This document shows, piece by piece, positions 1 through 6,291 of a stretch of DNA of 20,158 nt. The translations under genes and the position numbers were made by a program. The DNA lies in NCBI GenBank assembly GCA_000434235.1, contig FR891985.1, positions 1 through 20,158 on the forward strand, given 5' to 3'. The stretch comes from Alistipes sp. CAG:268 (GTDB lineage Bacteria > Bacteroidota > Bacteroidia > Bacteroidales > Rikenellaceae). Numbering within the stretch: position 1 is the first letter of the stretch; every line of letters starts with the position of its first letter. The notes under the pieces are model-generated. The model was given only the letters and a program-made list of their open reading frames with translations, was not told where the DNA came from and did not search any database.

Positions 1-492
1 GGCGGGGGCCTCCTCACAGGGCGCCGGGGCCGGAGCCGCCGGTTTCTCGGCTGCGGGGGCGGGTGCCGGGGCCGTTTCCGCTTTCGGAGCGGGCGCCGGG
101 GCCGGCTGGGGAGCCGGGGCGGCCTTGGGTTTGGGCGAGAGGTCGATCTTGCCGAGGAACTTCGGCTGCTGGATCTCGTCCTTCACGCTGATGACGTTGC
201 TCTTGATGACCACCTCTTTCTCCTCCTCGCGCTCCTGCTTGCGGGTCTGCTCGAGGGTGATGGTCGCCTGTTTCTGGGAGATGCGCTCGCGGATCGAGTT
301 GCGGGCACCTGCGGCACTGCGGTTCGAGCCGAACTCCTTCTCCAGCACGGCATAGGTGTCGGCATCGACCAGCGCGTTGGGCGACCCGTCGTTCTTGATG
401 CCCTTCTTGTGCAGGAAGTCCGTGATGGTGTTGATCCCCACGTTGAACTCCTTGGCAACCTGAATGAGCCTTAATCTTCTTTCATTACTCAT
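1..492 (-). CDS. infB: Translation initiation factor IF-2, N-terminal part (cut by window edge)
   Basis: IF-2 is the cytoplasmic GTPase that brings initiator fMet-tRNA to the 30S subunit. Only the first 164 codons are here; the frame stays open to position 1. The start MSNERRLRLIQVAKEF matches the small helical IF-2 N-terminal domain (about residues 1-55), which contains the motif FLHKKGIKND. A charged, helical stretch rich in Glu, Arg and Lys follows (about 65-105), then a low-complexity Ala/Pro linker (about 128-164) that is typical of this family before the G domain. The G domain itself lies outside the window. The ATG at 492 is preceded at 8 nt by a strong Shine-Dalgarno sequence, which fixes the start. 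It lies 30 nt after nusA, third in a rimP-nusA-infB operon, an order conserved across bacteria. The assignment rests on the N-terminal sequence plus this gene order. Confidence 0.93.
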   Translation of the reverse strand, partial: MSNERRLRLIQVAKEFNVGINTITDFLHKKGIKNDGSPNALVDADTYAVLEKEFGSNRSAAGARNSIRERISQKQATITLEQTRKQEREEEKEVVIKSNVISVKDEIQQPKFLGKIDLSPKPKAAPAPQPAPAPAPKAETAPAPAPAAEKPAAPAPAPCEEAPA

Positions 493-500
493 ATGGTATT

Positions 501-509
501 CTCTCCTTT
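501..509 (-). promoter_or_regulatory. Strong Shine-Dalgarno site of infB
   Basis: On the minus strand the sequence AAAGGAGAG ends 8 nt before the infB ATG. Bacteroidota genes often lack a good Shine-Dalgarno sequence, and most starts in this window have none. This one therefore supports the start and may give infB independent, strong translation within the operon. Confidence 0.7.
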
Positions 510-522
510 CTTGCTGTTTTGG

Positions 523-1752
523 TTATTCGAACTCGGCCTTGAGAATTTCGACCACCTTCTGAGCCTGCTCCAGCTCGAGGTCGGCGCGTGCGGCAATCTC
601 CTCGACGGGCAGCTCGAGCACGCTCTTGGCCGTGTCGCAGCCGGCAGCCTTCAGGGCGTCGATGATCCAGCCGTCGATCTCGTCGGCGAACTCCGTGAGG
701 GCCACGTCCTCCTCCTCGATCTCGCGGTAGACGTCTATGTCGTAGCCGGTGAGCATCTTCGAGAGGCGGATGTTCAGGCCGCCCTTGCCGATGGCAAGCG
801 ACACCTGGTCGGGCTTCAGGTAGACCGAGGCAGTCTTCTTCTCCTCGTCGATGGTGATCGACGAGATCTTCGCGGGGTTCAGCGCGCGCTGGATCATCAG
901 CTGCGGGTTGGCCGTGTAATTGACCACGTCGATGTTCTCGTTGCGCAGCTCCTTGACGATCGAGTAGATGCGCGAACCCTTCATGCCGACGCAGGCGCCC
1001 ACCGGGTCGATGCGTTCGTCGTAGGACTCGACGGCCACCTTGGCGCGCTCGCCGGGGATGCGGACGATCTTCTTGATGGTGATCAGTCCGTCGAAGATCT
1101 CGGGAACCTCCTGCTCGAACAGGCGCTCGAGGAACTGGTTGGCCGTGCGCGAAAGGATGATGCGCGGCTGGTTGTTGTTCATCTCGACCGACTTGACGAT
1201 GGCCTTGATCGTGTCGCCCTTGCGGTAGAAGTCGTTGGGAATCTGCTCGGCTTTCGGAAGGATGAGCTCGTTCTCCTCGTCGTCGAGGATCAGCACCTCC
1301 TTCTTCCATACCTGGTAGACCTCGCCGGTGACGATCTCGCCGACCTTCTCCGAGTACTTCTCGTAGAGGTTGGCCTTCTCCAGGTCGAGGATCCGCGAGG
1401 CGAGGTTCTGGCGCAGCGACAGCACCGTGCGGCGGCCGAACGACGAGAGCTTGATCTCGTCGGCGTATTCGTCGCCGATTTCATAGGTCGGGTCGATGGC
1501 CTTGACCTCCGACACGGCGATCTGGGTGTTGGGGTTCTCCACGGCCCCGTCCTCGACGACCGTGCGGTTGCGCCAGATCTCGAGGTCGCCCTTCTCGGGG
1601 TTGATGATCACGTCGAAGTTCTCGTCCGTTTCGTACTGTTTCTGGAGCGCGTGGCGGAAGACGTCCTCCAACACGCCGATCATCGTCGATTTGTCGATGT
1701 TCTTCAGCTCTTTGAACTCGGCAAAGTTGCTGATCAAATTCAGGTTGTCCAT
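523..1752 (-). CDS. nusA: Transcription termination/antitermination factor NusA
   Basis: NusA binds RNA polymerase and nascent RNA and controls pausing, termination and antitermination. The 409-residue product has the family domains in order: an N-terminal RNA-polymerase-binding domain (about 1-130), an S1 domain (about 135-200, from GEIVTGEVYQVWKKE), a KH1 domain with the loop GMKGSR and a KH2 domain with the loop AIGKGGLNIR. The C-terminus is short: one helix-hairpin-helix-like segment (about 365-409, DTAKSVLELPVEEI), not the two long acidic repeats of the E. coli protein, which is 495 residues. The start is MDNLNLISNFAEFK. The gene lies 29 nt after rimP and 30 nt before infB, so co-transcription is expected. 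Identification is secure. Confidence 0.97.
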   Translation of the reverse strand: MDNLNLISNFAEFKELKNIDKSTMIGVLEDVFRHALQKQYETDENFDVIINPEKGDLEIWRNRTVVEDGAVENPNTQIAVSEVKAIDPTYEIGDEYADEIKLSSFGRRTVLSLRQNLASRILDLEKANLYEKYSEKVGEIVTGEVYQVWKKEVLILDDEENELILPKAEQIPNDFYRKGDTIKAIVKSVEMNNNQPRIILSRTANQFLERLFEQEVPEIFDGLITIKKIVRIPGERAKVAVESYDERIDPVGACVGMKGSRIYSIVKELRNENIDVVNYTANPQLMIQRALNPAKISSITIDEEKKTASVYLKPDQVSLAIGKGGLNIRLSKMLTGYDIDVYREIEEEDVALTEFADEIDGWIIDALKAAGCDTAKSVLELPVEEIAARADLELEQAQKVVEILKAEFE

Positions 1753-1781
1753 GAGTGCGTTATCTTGTTTTTAATCAATTG

Positions 1782-2249
1782 CTACTTGAAGTCGAGATAC
1801 TCCTTCGTGTATTTGATCTCGCCGAAGGCGTAGCGCTTCGACACCTTGACCAGCTGCTTGCGCTTCTTGCCCTCGACGGCCTGTTTCTCTTCGTAAGAGA
1901 GGTCGATGCCCTCCTCGTCGGCGCCGTCGAGTTTGGCCAGCAGCTTCACGCCATTGTTCAGCAGCACCTCGACCGACGATCCGATCAGCCGGCGGTACTG
2001 CCGCAGGCAGCGCAGCTCGGAGCCGATGCCCGCCGACATGACCGTCAGCGAGAAGTCCTCCTCCTCGCGGTCGAGGTCGGCCTCCACGGCGCGGCTCAAT
2101 GCCGCGCAGGCGTCGATCGACACCGACGTGTCGCCATCGACCGTCAATTCGATTTCGTTGCCGGCCGAGCAGCGGCACTCCACAACGAACAGATCCGTGC
2201 CGGCCAGGTGCCGTTCCGCGGATTCCGTAATTTTCTGTATCTCGATCAT
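1782..2249 (-). CDS. rimP: Ribosome maturation factor RimP
   Basis: RimP helps the 30S ribosomal subunit mature. The product has 155 residues, normal for the family. It has the N-terminal alpha/beta domain (about 1-80), which includes the stretch IELTVDGDTSVSIDACAALS, where RimP proteins carry a 'V.ID...G.....C..lS' pattern, and the 'VMSAGIGSELR' segment equivalent to the family's 'VSSPGldrpL'. An SH3-like C-terminal domain follows (about 85-155). The Pro of the usual SPG motif is replaced (SAGIGSEL), as happens in Bacteroidota homologues. It is the first gene of the rimP-nusA-infB operon. A predicted promoter at 2333-2340 gives a leader of about 80 nt containing a hairpin (2282-2306). Position next to nusA makes the call firm. 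Confidence 0.93.
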   Translation of the reverse strand: MIEIQKITESAERHLAGTDLFVVECRCSAGNEIELTVDGDTSVSIDACAALSRAVEADLDREEEDFSLTVMSAGIGSELRCLRQYRRLIGSSVEVLLNNGVKLLAKLDGADEEGIDLSYEEKQAVEGKKRKQLVKVSKRYAFGEIKYTKEYLDFK

Positions 2250-2281
2250 ATCGTTGGTTTTCAGTGGTGTATAACTATGAA

Positions 2282-2306
2282 ATAAGGGGACATTCCGTCC
2301 CCTTAT
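2282..2306 (-). terminator. 10-bp hairpin in the rimP leader (terminator or attenuator candidate)
   Basis: A perfect inverted repeat has ten-base arms at 2282-2291 and 2297-2306 with a 5-nt loop. On the minus strand the stem is followed by TTTCATAG, so the U-tract is short. It could end transcription coming from lpxA (stop at 2443). It also lies about 20 nt downstream of the predicted rimP transcription start, so it may be a leader structure of the rimP-nusA-infB operon. The sequence shows the hairpin; the role is inferred. Confidence 0.6.
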
Positions 2307-2332
2307 CGTGCATCCTGCAGTCTTTCGACACG

Positions 2333-2340
2333 CAAATATA
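2333..2340 (-). promoter_or_regulatory. Predicted promoter -7 element for rimP-nusA-infB
   Basis: On the minus strand the sequence TATATTTG matches the Bacteroidota primary sigma -7 consensus TAnnTTTG. An ATTG (2359-2362) lies 18 nt upstream, a partial match to the -33 TTTG with slightly short spacing. Transcription would start near 2328, leaving a leader of about 80 nt before the rimP ATG. The whole 2250-2442 gap otherwise holds the leader hairpin and a smaller inverted repeat (GTCCG at 2407-2411 with CGGAC at 2417-2421) just past lpxA, which has no T-tract. Confidence 0.6.
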
Positions 2341-2442
2341 GTAAAAATTTCCGATATTCAATCGTTTGATCCGATTTTTTATCTTTCATCTTCCTGCGGC
2401 GCCTTTGTCCGAACTCCGGACATGCGGCCGCCGTCGGGTGCC

Positions 2443-3237
2443 TTACGCCTCGGCGTTGCGCGATTCGTAGGGCTTGATGATGCCGCGCTTCGAAGAGCGG
2501 ATGAAGGCCAGCAGCGAGTCGCGCTCGGGGCTTTGCGGCACCTGACGCTCCACTTCGTCGCATCCGGTCATGTAGTTCAGGCCGCTCTGGAAGAGGATCC
2601 GGCAGGCGTCGTGGATCTCGCCGATGCGCTCGGGCGTGAAGCCGCGGCGCGAAAGTCCGATCTTGTTGATGCCCGCGTAGCGGAGCGTGTCGTTGCGGAC
2701 GATGACAAAAGGCGGAAGGTCCTGTCCGAGCAGGGCGCCGCCCTGGATCATCGAGTGTTCGCCGATGTGCGTCCACTGGTGGATGGCCGCATGTCCGCCG
2801 ATCACCACCCAGTCGCCTACATGCACCTCGCCTGCCAGCGAGACGCGGTTGGCGATTACGCAGTGCGAGCCCACCACGCAGTCGTGGGCCACATGGACGT
2901 AGGCCATCAGCAGGTTGTGCGAGCCGACGCGCGTGGTGCCCGTCGAGGCCGTGCCGCGGCTGATGGTGACGTATTCGCGGATGTCGTTGCAGTCGCCGAT
3001 CTCGCAGGTCGTGGCCTCGCCGACGAACTTCAGGTCCTGCGGCAGGCAGGAGATCGAGGCGGCGGTGTGGATTTTGCAGCCGCGGCCGATGCGTGCGCCG
3101 TCGTGGATCACGGCACCGGGGCCGATCCAGCAGTCGTCGCCGATCACGACATCGCCTGCGATGTAGGCGAACGGTTCTACCGTCACGTTGGCGCCGATAC
3201 GGGCGTCGGGATGGACGTATGCCAGTTTGCTGATCAT
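2443..3237 (-). CDS. lpxA: Acyl-ACP--UDP-N-acetylglucosamine O-acyltransferase LpxA
   Basis: LpxA catalyses the first step of lipid A synthesis in the cytoplasm, moving a 3-hydroxyacyl chain from ACP to UDP-GlcNAc. The 264-residue product matches the family length (E. coli 262). The first two thirds are left-handed beta-helix hexapeptide repeats (for example VVIGDD, ARIGRG, VHVGDW). The HVAHDC motif holds the expected catalytic base, His118, with His115 before it. The helical C-terminus begins near residue 200 (FTPERIGEIHDAC). The start ATG at 3237 overlaps the lpxC-fabZ stop codon as ATGA, so translational coupling is likely. A longer reading of the frame up to 3798 would run inside lpxC-fabZ and is a shadow. 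lpxD, often found beside these genes in Bacteroidota, is not present here. Confidence 0.96.
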   Translation of the reverse strand: MISKLAYVHPDARIGANVTVEPFAYIAGDVVIGDDCWIGPGAVIHDGARIGRGCKIHTAASISCLPQDLKFVGEATTCEIGDCNDIREYVTISRGTASTGTTRVGSHNLLMAYVHVAHDCVVGSHCVIANRVSLAGEVHVGDWVVIGGHAAIHQWTHIGEHSMIQGGALLGQDLPPFVIVRNDTLRYAGINKIGLSRRGFTPERIGEIHDACRILFQSGLNYMTGCDEVERQVPQSPERDSLLAFIRSSKRGIIKPYESRNAEA

Positions 3238-4637
3238 TGTTGTTTCGGGGTTTTGTTCTTGACGATCTGGGCCATCAGCTCGGCTTCGCAGGCCAGTGAC
3301 TCGCCGACGAAGGCCTTGGCCTCGACGAGCGCCACGCCGCGGCGGATGGGTTCCAGCAGGTGGATTTCGAATTGGAGCGTATCGCCCGGAACGACCTTGC
3401 GCTTGAACTTCGCATTGTCGATCTTCATGAAATAGGTCGAGTAGTTCTCCGGGTCGGGCACCGTGTTGAGCACCATGATGCCGCTGCACTGGGCCATCGC
3501 CTCGATGATCAGCACGCCCGGCATGACCGGCTCCTCGGGGAAGTGGCCCACGAAGAAGGGTTCGTTCATCGTGACGTTCTTGATGCCGGCCACCGACGTG
3601 GCGTCGCAGTGGAAGATGCGGTCCACGAGCAGGAAGGGCGGGCGGTGGGGCAGCATGCGCCGGATGGCGTTGATGTCGTAGAGCGCCGGCTTGCGGCAGT
3701 CGTAGGTGTAGCGGGGTTTCTCGCCGGCCTTGCGGATCGTGCGCTTGAGCTGCTTCATGAACTCCGTGTTGGCGAAGTGGCCCGGGCGGGTGGCCCATAC
3801 GCGGCCCTTGATCCGCACGCCGAGCAGGGCGAAGTCGCCCAGCAGGTCGAGCAGCTTGTGGCGGGCCAGCTCGTTGTTGCAGCGCAGCTCGAGGTTGTTC
3901 AGGTAACCGGCCTTGATCTCGATGTCGGGCTTGTTGAAGAGCTTCTTGAGGTGGTCGAGCTGCTCCTCGGGAACGGGGTTCTCGACCACGACGATGGCGT
4001 TGTCCAGGTCACCGCCCTTGATCAGATTCATCTTCATGAGCGGCTCGAGTTCGTGCAGGAAGACGAACGTGCGGCACGGGGAGATCTTCGAGGCGTAGTC
4101 GTCGCCCGGCTCGAGCGTCGCGTACTGGTTGCCGATCACCTTCGAGTTGTAGTCCACATGGACCGAGACGGAGAATTCGTCGTCGGGGTAGAGGATGATC
4201 GCCGTGCCCTTTTCGGGAATCGTGTAGACCATCTTCTCGGTCACGTGATAGTAGTTGCGCTCGGCATCCTGATCCACGAGCCCCGTTTCGGTGATGGCGC
4301 GGGCGTATTCGCGGGCCGAACCGTCGAGGATCGGGGTCTCCGGGGCGTCGATGTCGATCAGGGCGTTGTCCACGCCGAGGGTCCAGAGGGCCGACATAAC
4401 GTGCTCGATGGTGCTGACACGGTGGCCGCCGGCTTCGATCGTCGTGCCGCGCGAGGTGTCCACCACGTAGTCGCAAAGTGCCGGGATCTCCGGCTGTCCT
4501 TCGATATCGGTGCGGCGGAATACGATGCCCCGGCCGGCTTCTGCGGGATGGATCGTCATCGTCACCTGCACGCCCGTATGCAGTCCCTTTCCCGAGAACG
4601 AGATCGGGGCCTTCAGCGTTTGTTGTTTCGTTGACAT
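3234..4637 (-). CDS. lpxC-fabZ: Bifunctional LpxC-FabZ: UDP-3-O-acyl-GlcNAc deacetylase / 3-hydroxyacyl-ACP dehydratase
   Basis: This 467-residue fusion joins the committed lipid A deacetylase to a fatty acid synthesis dehydratase, an arrangement known in Bacteroidota. The LpxC part (about 1-305) keeps the zinc and catalytic residues: Glu78-His79 (STIEH), His260 and Asp264 (HKLLD), and His287 (PGH). The FabZ part (about 320-467) has LPHRPPFLLVDRI and the catalytic His365 (GHFPEEPVMPG) and Glu379 (IEAMAQ). Both activities should be intact. Both enzymes draw on the 3-hydroxyacyl-ACP pool, so the fusion ties lipid A to phospholipid supply. I chose the ATG at 4637 (MSTKQQTLK). An upstream in-frame ATG at 4694 lies within the predicted -33 element and would also add 19 residues unlike the family. 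lpxA follows with an ATGA overlap. Confidence 0.97.
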   Translation of the reverse strand: MSTKQQTLKAPISFSGKGLHTGVQVTMTIHPAEAGRGIVFRRTDIEGQPEIPALCDYVVDTSRGTTIEAGGHRVSTIEHVMSALWTLGVDNALIDIDAPETPILDGSAREYARAITETGLVDQDAERNYYHVTEKMVYTIPEKGTAIILYPDDEFSVSVHVDYNSKVIGNQYATLEPGDDYASKISPCRTFVFLHELEPLMKMNLIKGGDLDNAIVVVENPVPEEQLDHLKKLFNKPDIEIKAGYLNNLELRCNNELARHKLLDLLGDFALLGVRIKGRVWATRPGHFANTEFMKQLKRTIRKAGEKPRYTYDCRKPALYDINAIRRMLPHRPPFLLVDRIFHCDATSVAGIKNVTMNEPFFVGHFPEEPVMPGVLIIEAMAQCSGIMVLNTVPDPENYSTYFMKIDNAKFKRKVVPGDTLQFEIHLLEPIRRGVALVEAKAFVGESLACEAELMAQIVKNKTPKQQ

Positions 4638-4663
4638 AAGTGGTTCTTTGTAATAATTATCGG

Positions 4664-4695
4664 CAAAGATAATGCATGTCGGTCGCAAAACCAAA
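4664..4695 (-). promoter_or_regulatory. Bacteroidota-type promoter of lpxC-fabZ-lpxA
   Basis: On the minus strand TATCTTTG (4664-4671) matches the -7 consensus TAnnTTTG. TTTG (4692-4695) lies exactly 20 nt upstream, a full -33/-7 match. Transcription should start near 4658, about 20 nt before the ATG at 4637. This is the best promoter in the window and it rules out the longer start at 4694. Confidence 0.82.
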
Positions 4696-4761
4696 TTTCC
4701 GGTTCATTTCGCTTGTCGGGGTTAATTTTCGGGCAAGGTGGCGAAAACCGATAAAAATCGC

Positions 4762-4769
4762 TATTTTTG
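4762..4769 (+). promoter_or_regulatory. Predicted -7 element of the TonB-like gene
   Basis: TATTTTTG matches TAnnTTTG, 22 nt before the ATG at 4792. No TTTG is present at the proper -33 distance; only a T-rich run sits near 4726-4729. It is divergent from the lpxC promoter, with about 90 bp between the two -7 elements. It places the start at 4792, not at the earlier in-frame ATG at 4738. Confidence 0.6.
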
Positions 4770-4791
4770 CCCTGCGAAATCCGAACAGAAC

Positions 4792-6090
4792 ATGAGTCCG
4801 AAACCAGAAACGAATCCGTTGGACCCCGTCGGGGCGTCAGCCGCGCCGCAGCGGGAGGGCGGAGCCGTCGCGGGACCGGCCGCAGGCGAGGAGCTGGAGC
4901 TCATCGACCTGGGCGGCGGGTCGGAGTGCGCCGGACGGCCGGCGCAGGGCGGTATGCGGGCTACGGACTCCTCCGCCGTCCGGCGTACCGGGGAGGATGC
5001 GGGGCCGGAGGTCATCGAACTCGATGACGACGCCCCGGTGTCGGTCGCACCGCCACGGCTCTTCCCGGCCGGAGAACCGTTCGGTGACCGCCGTCCGGCC
5101 CAAAAGCCGCAGCGCGGAGAGAGACGCGGGGACGGAGTGGAACGGATTTCGGAAGGAGCTGCGGAAGAATCGGCTGCCGGGGCGAAACCGGCTGCGGGGG
5201 AGGAGTTCCCTCCGAAGGGGGTTCGGACCGGGGATCAGGCCGGAGCGCCAGGTCCGGAGGCGGGCCCCCGCCGGGAGCCGCCCTGCGGCGGTACTCCGGT
5301 GCAGCGGAACGGCGCAAAGCCGCGCAAACCGCGCCTGCAGCTGCCCTTCGACAACCGGCGCGAGGATGCCGGATCGTGGGCCTACGACCACCGGATCGGG
5401 TTGTGCGTCACGCTGATCGCCTATCTGGTGCTGATGATCGTCTTCGTCTCGTCGAAGATCGTCATCGGGGAGCGTCCTCACCAGCAGGGCATGTATATCG
5501 AACTGCAGTCGCTGGCCGAACTCGAGGCCGAGCGGGCCCGGCTCGAGCAGGAGGTGCGCGAGCGGCAGGCCGCCGAGGAGTTTGACTGGCGGAGCGTCCG
5601 CAATACGGTCTCGAATGAAAACGAACTCAACGAGCAGCTCAAGGACGACCGCGGCACCAATACCGCGGCGCTGAACGATGCAGCTGCCGCGGCCGAGGAG
5701 CGGATGCGGGCCAACCGCGAGGCCTACGAGCAGGGCCTGGCCGAGGAGGCGGCGATCCGTCGCGGCCGCACGGCCGACGAGGCGTCGGGCGAACACCGCG
5801 ACCGCAAGGTCAAGGGTCGGGTGACGGTGTCGTTCTCGCTGACCGATCCGGTGCGGCAGTCGGTCGATCTGAGCATACCGGCCTACCGCTGCGAAGGCGG
5901 CGGCGAGGTGGTGGTGGCCATCACGGTCAGCCGGGGCGGCGAGGTGATCGGCGCCCGGATCGTCTCGGGCGGCGACGACTGCATGCGCGAGGCCGCCCTG
6001 CATGCCGCACGTGTTTCGACCTTCAACATCGACCCGAAGGCGCCGGCCCGCCATCAGGGAACCATCACCTATACCTTTATCCCCCAGTAG
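4792..6090 (+). CDS. TonB-like energy transducer with a long cytoplasmic N-terminus
   Basis: The 432-residue product has one transmembrane segment far from its N-terminus (about 203-225, rich in Leu, Val and Ile). Before it lie about 200 hydrophilic, probably disordered residues rich in Gly, Pro, Ala, Glu and Arg. After it comes a charged coiled-coil stretch (about 236-325, ELEAERARLEQEVRERQ). The C-terminal domain (about 340-432) resembles the TonB C-terminal fold: SIPAYRCEGGGEVVVAITVS, 'GEVIGARIVSGG' and a final beta strand ITYTFIPQ. TonB proteins carry proton-motive energy to outer-membrane receptors. Here the periplasmic Pro-rich linker is replaced by a coiled coil, and the pair Cys367/Cys397 could form a disulfide. 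The N-terminus holds two short acidic motifs (ELELIDLGG near 34-42 and EVIELDDD near 73-80). It may be a TonB paralogue or a scaffold protein of the same fold. ExbB/ExbD are not nearby. Confidence 0.75.
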   Translation: MSPKPETNPLDPVGASAAPQREGGAVAGPAAGEELELIDLGGGSECAGRPAQGGMRATDSSAVRRTGEDAGPEVIELDDDAPVSVAPPRLFPAGEPFGDRRPAQKPQRGERRGDGVERISEGAAEESAAGAKPAAGEEFPPKGVRTGDQAGAPGPEAGPRREPPCGGTPVQRNGAKPRKPRLQLPFDNRREDAGSWAYDHRIGLCVTLIAYLVLMIVFVSSKIVIGERPHQQGMYIELQSLAELEAERARLEQEVRERQAAEEFDWRSVRNTVSNENELNEQLKDDRGTNTAALNDAAAAAEERMRANREAYEQGLAEEAAIRRGRTADEASGEHRDRKVKGRVTVSFSLTDPVRQSVDLSIPAYRCEGGGEVVVAITVSRGGEVIGARIVSGGDDCMREAALHAARVSTFNIDPKAPARHQGTITYTFIPQ

Positions 6091-6154
6091 CCGGATTCCG
6101 ATGCCGCATTTGCCCCGTGCGCCCCGGTGGTGCGTTCGGCTCCTTTTGCATGCG

Positions 6155-6196
6155 TTTCCCGCCTGTTTTGTCGGCAGGTGCCGAGAATGCGGGAAA
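6155..6196 (+). repeat. Inverted repeat before the antiporter promoter
   Basis: TTTCCCGC (6155-6162) and GCGGGAAA (6189-6196) are perfect 8-base arms around a 26-nt spacer that itself can pair CTG with CAG. It lies after the TonB-like gene and just upstream of a -7 element. It may be a weak terminator for the upstream gene or an operator. The tail after it (TTTG) is too short for a clear terminator. Confidence 0.4.
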
Positions 6197-6203
6197 TTTG
6201 TCG

Positions 6204-6211
6204 TACCTTTG
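6204..6211 (+). promoter_or_regulatory. Predicted -7 element of the antiporter gene
   Basis: TACCTTTG matches TAnnTTTG, 80 nt before the ATG at 6292. No TTTG is found at the -33 position; a TTTTG ends at 6170, which is too far. The rest of the 6091-6291 gap shows only the inverted repeat listed separately. Confidence 0.5.
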
Positions 6212-6291
6212 TTCCCGATGCGCCGGAGCGGATACGCGGCAGACGACCGTGCCGCCGGCACTGTATCCCCGATTCGAAACGCATTTGACTC

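Noticed and set aside
1..130. GC-rich short repeats at the left edge
   Set aside because: They are the codons of the Ala/Pro-rich linker of IF-2, a common low-complexity feature, not a DNA repeat element.
493..1833. A 446-codon plus-strand frame opposite nusA
   Set aside because: NusA on the minus strand is certain, and the frame runs past the nusA start into the rimP gap. Shadow of GC-rich codons.
2305..2389. A 27-28 codon minus-strand reading (MKDKKSDQ...) between lpxA and rimP
   Set aside because: It overlaps the predicted rimP promoter and has no ribosome binding site or family likeness.
3238..3798. Longer start for lpxA inside lpxC-fabZ
   Set aside because: The extra 187 residues are an out-of-frame reading of the fusion gene. 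The start at 3237 matches the family N-terminus and the ATGA overlap.
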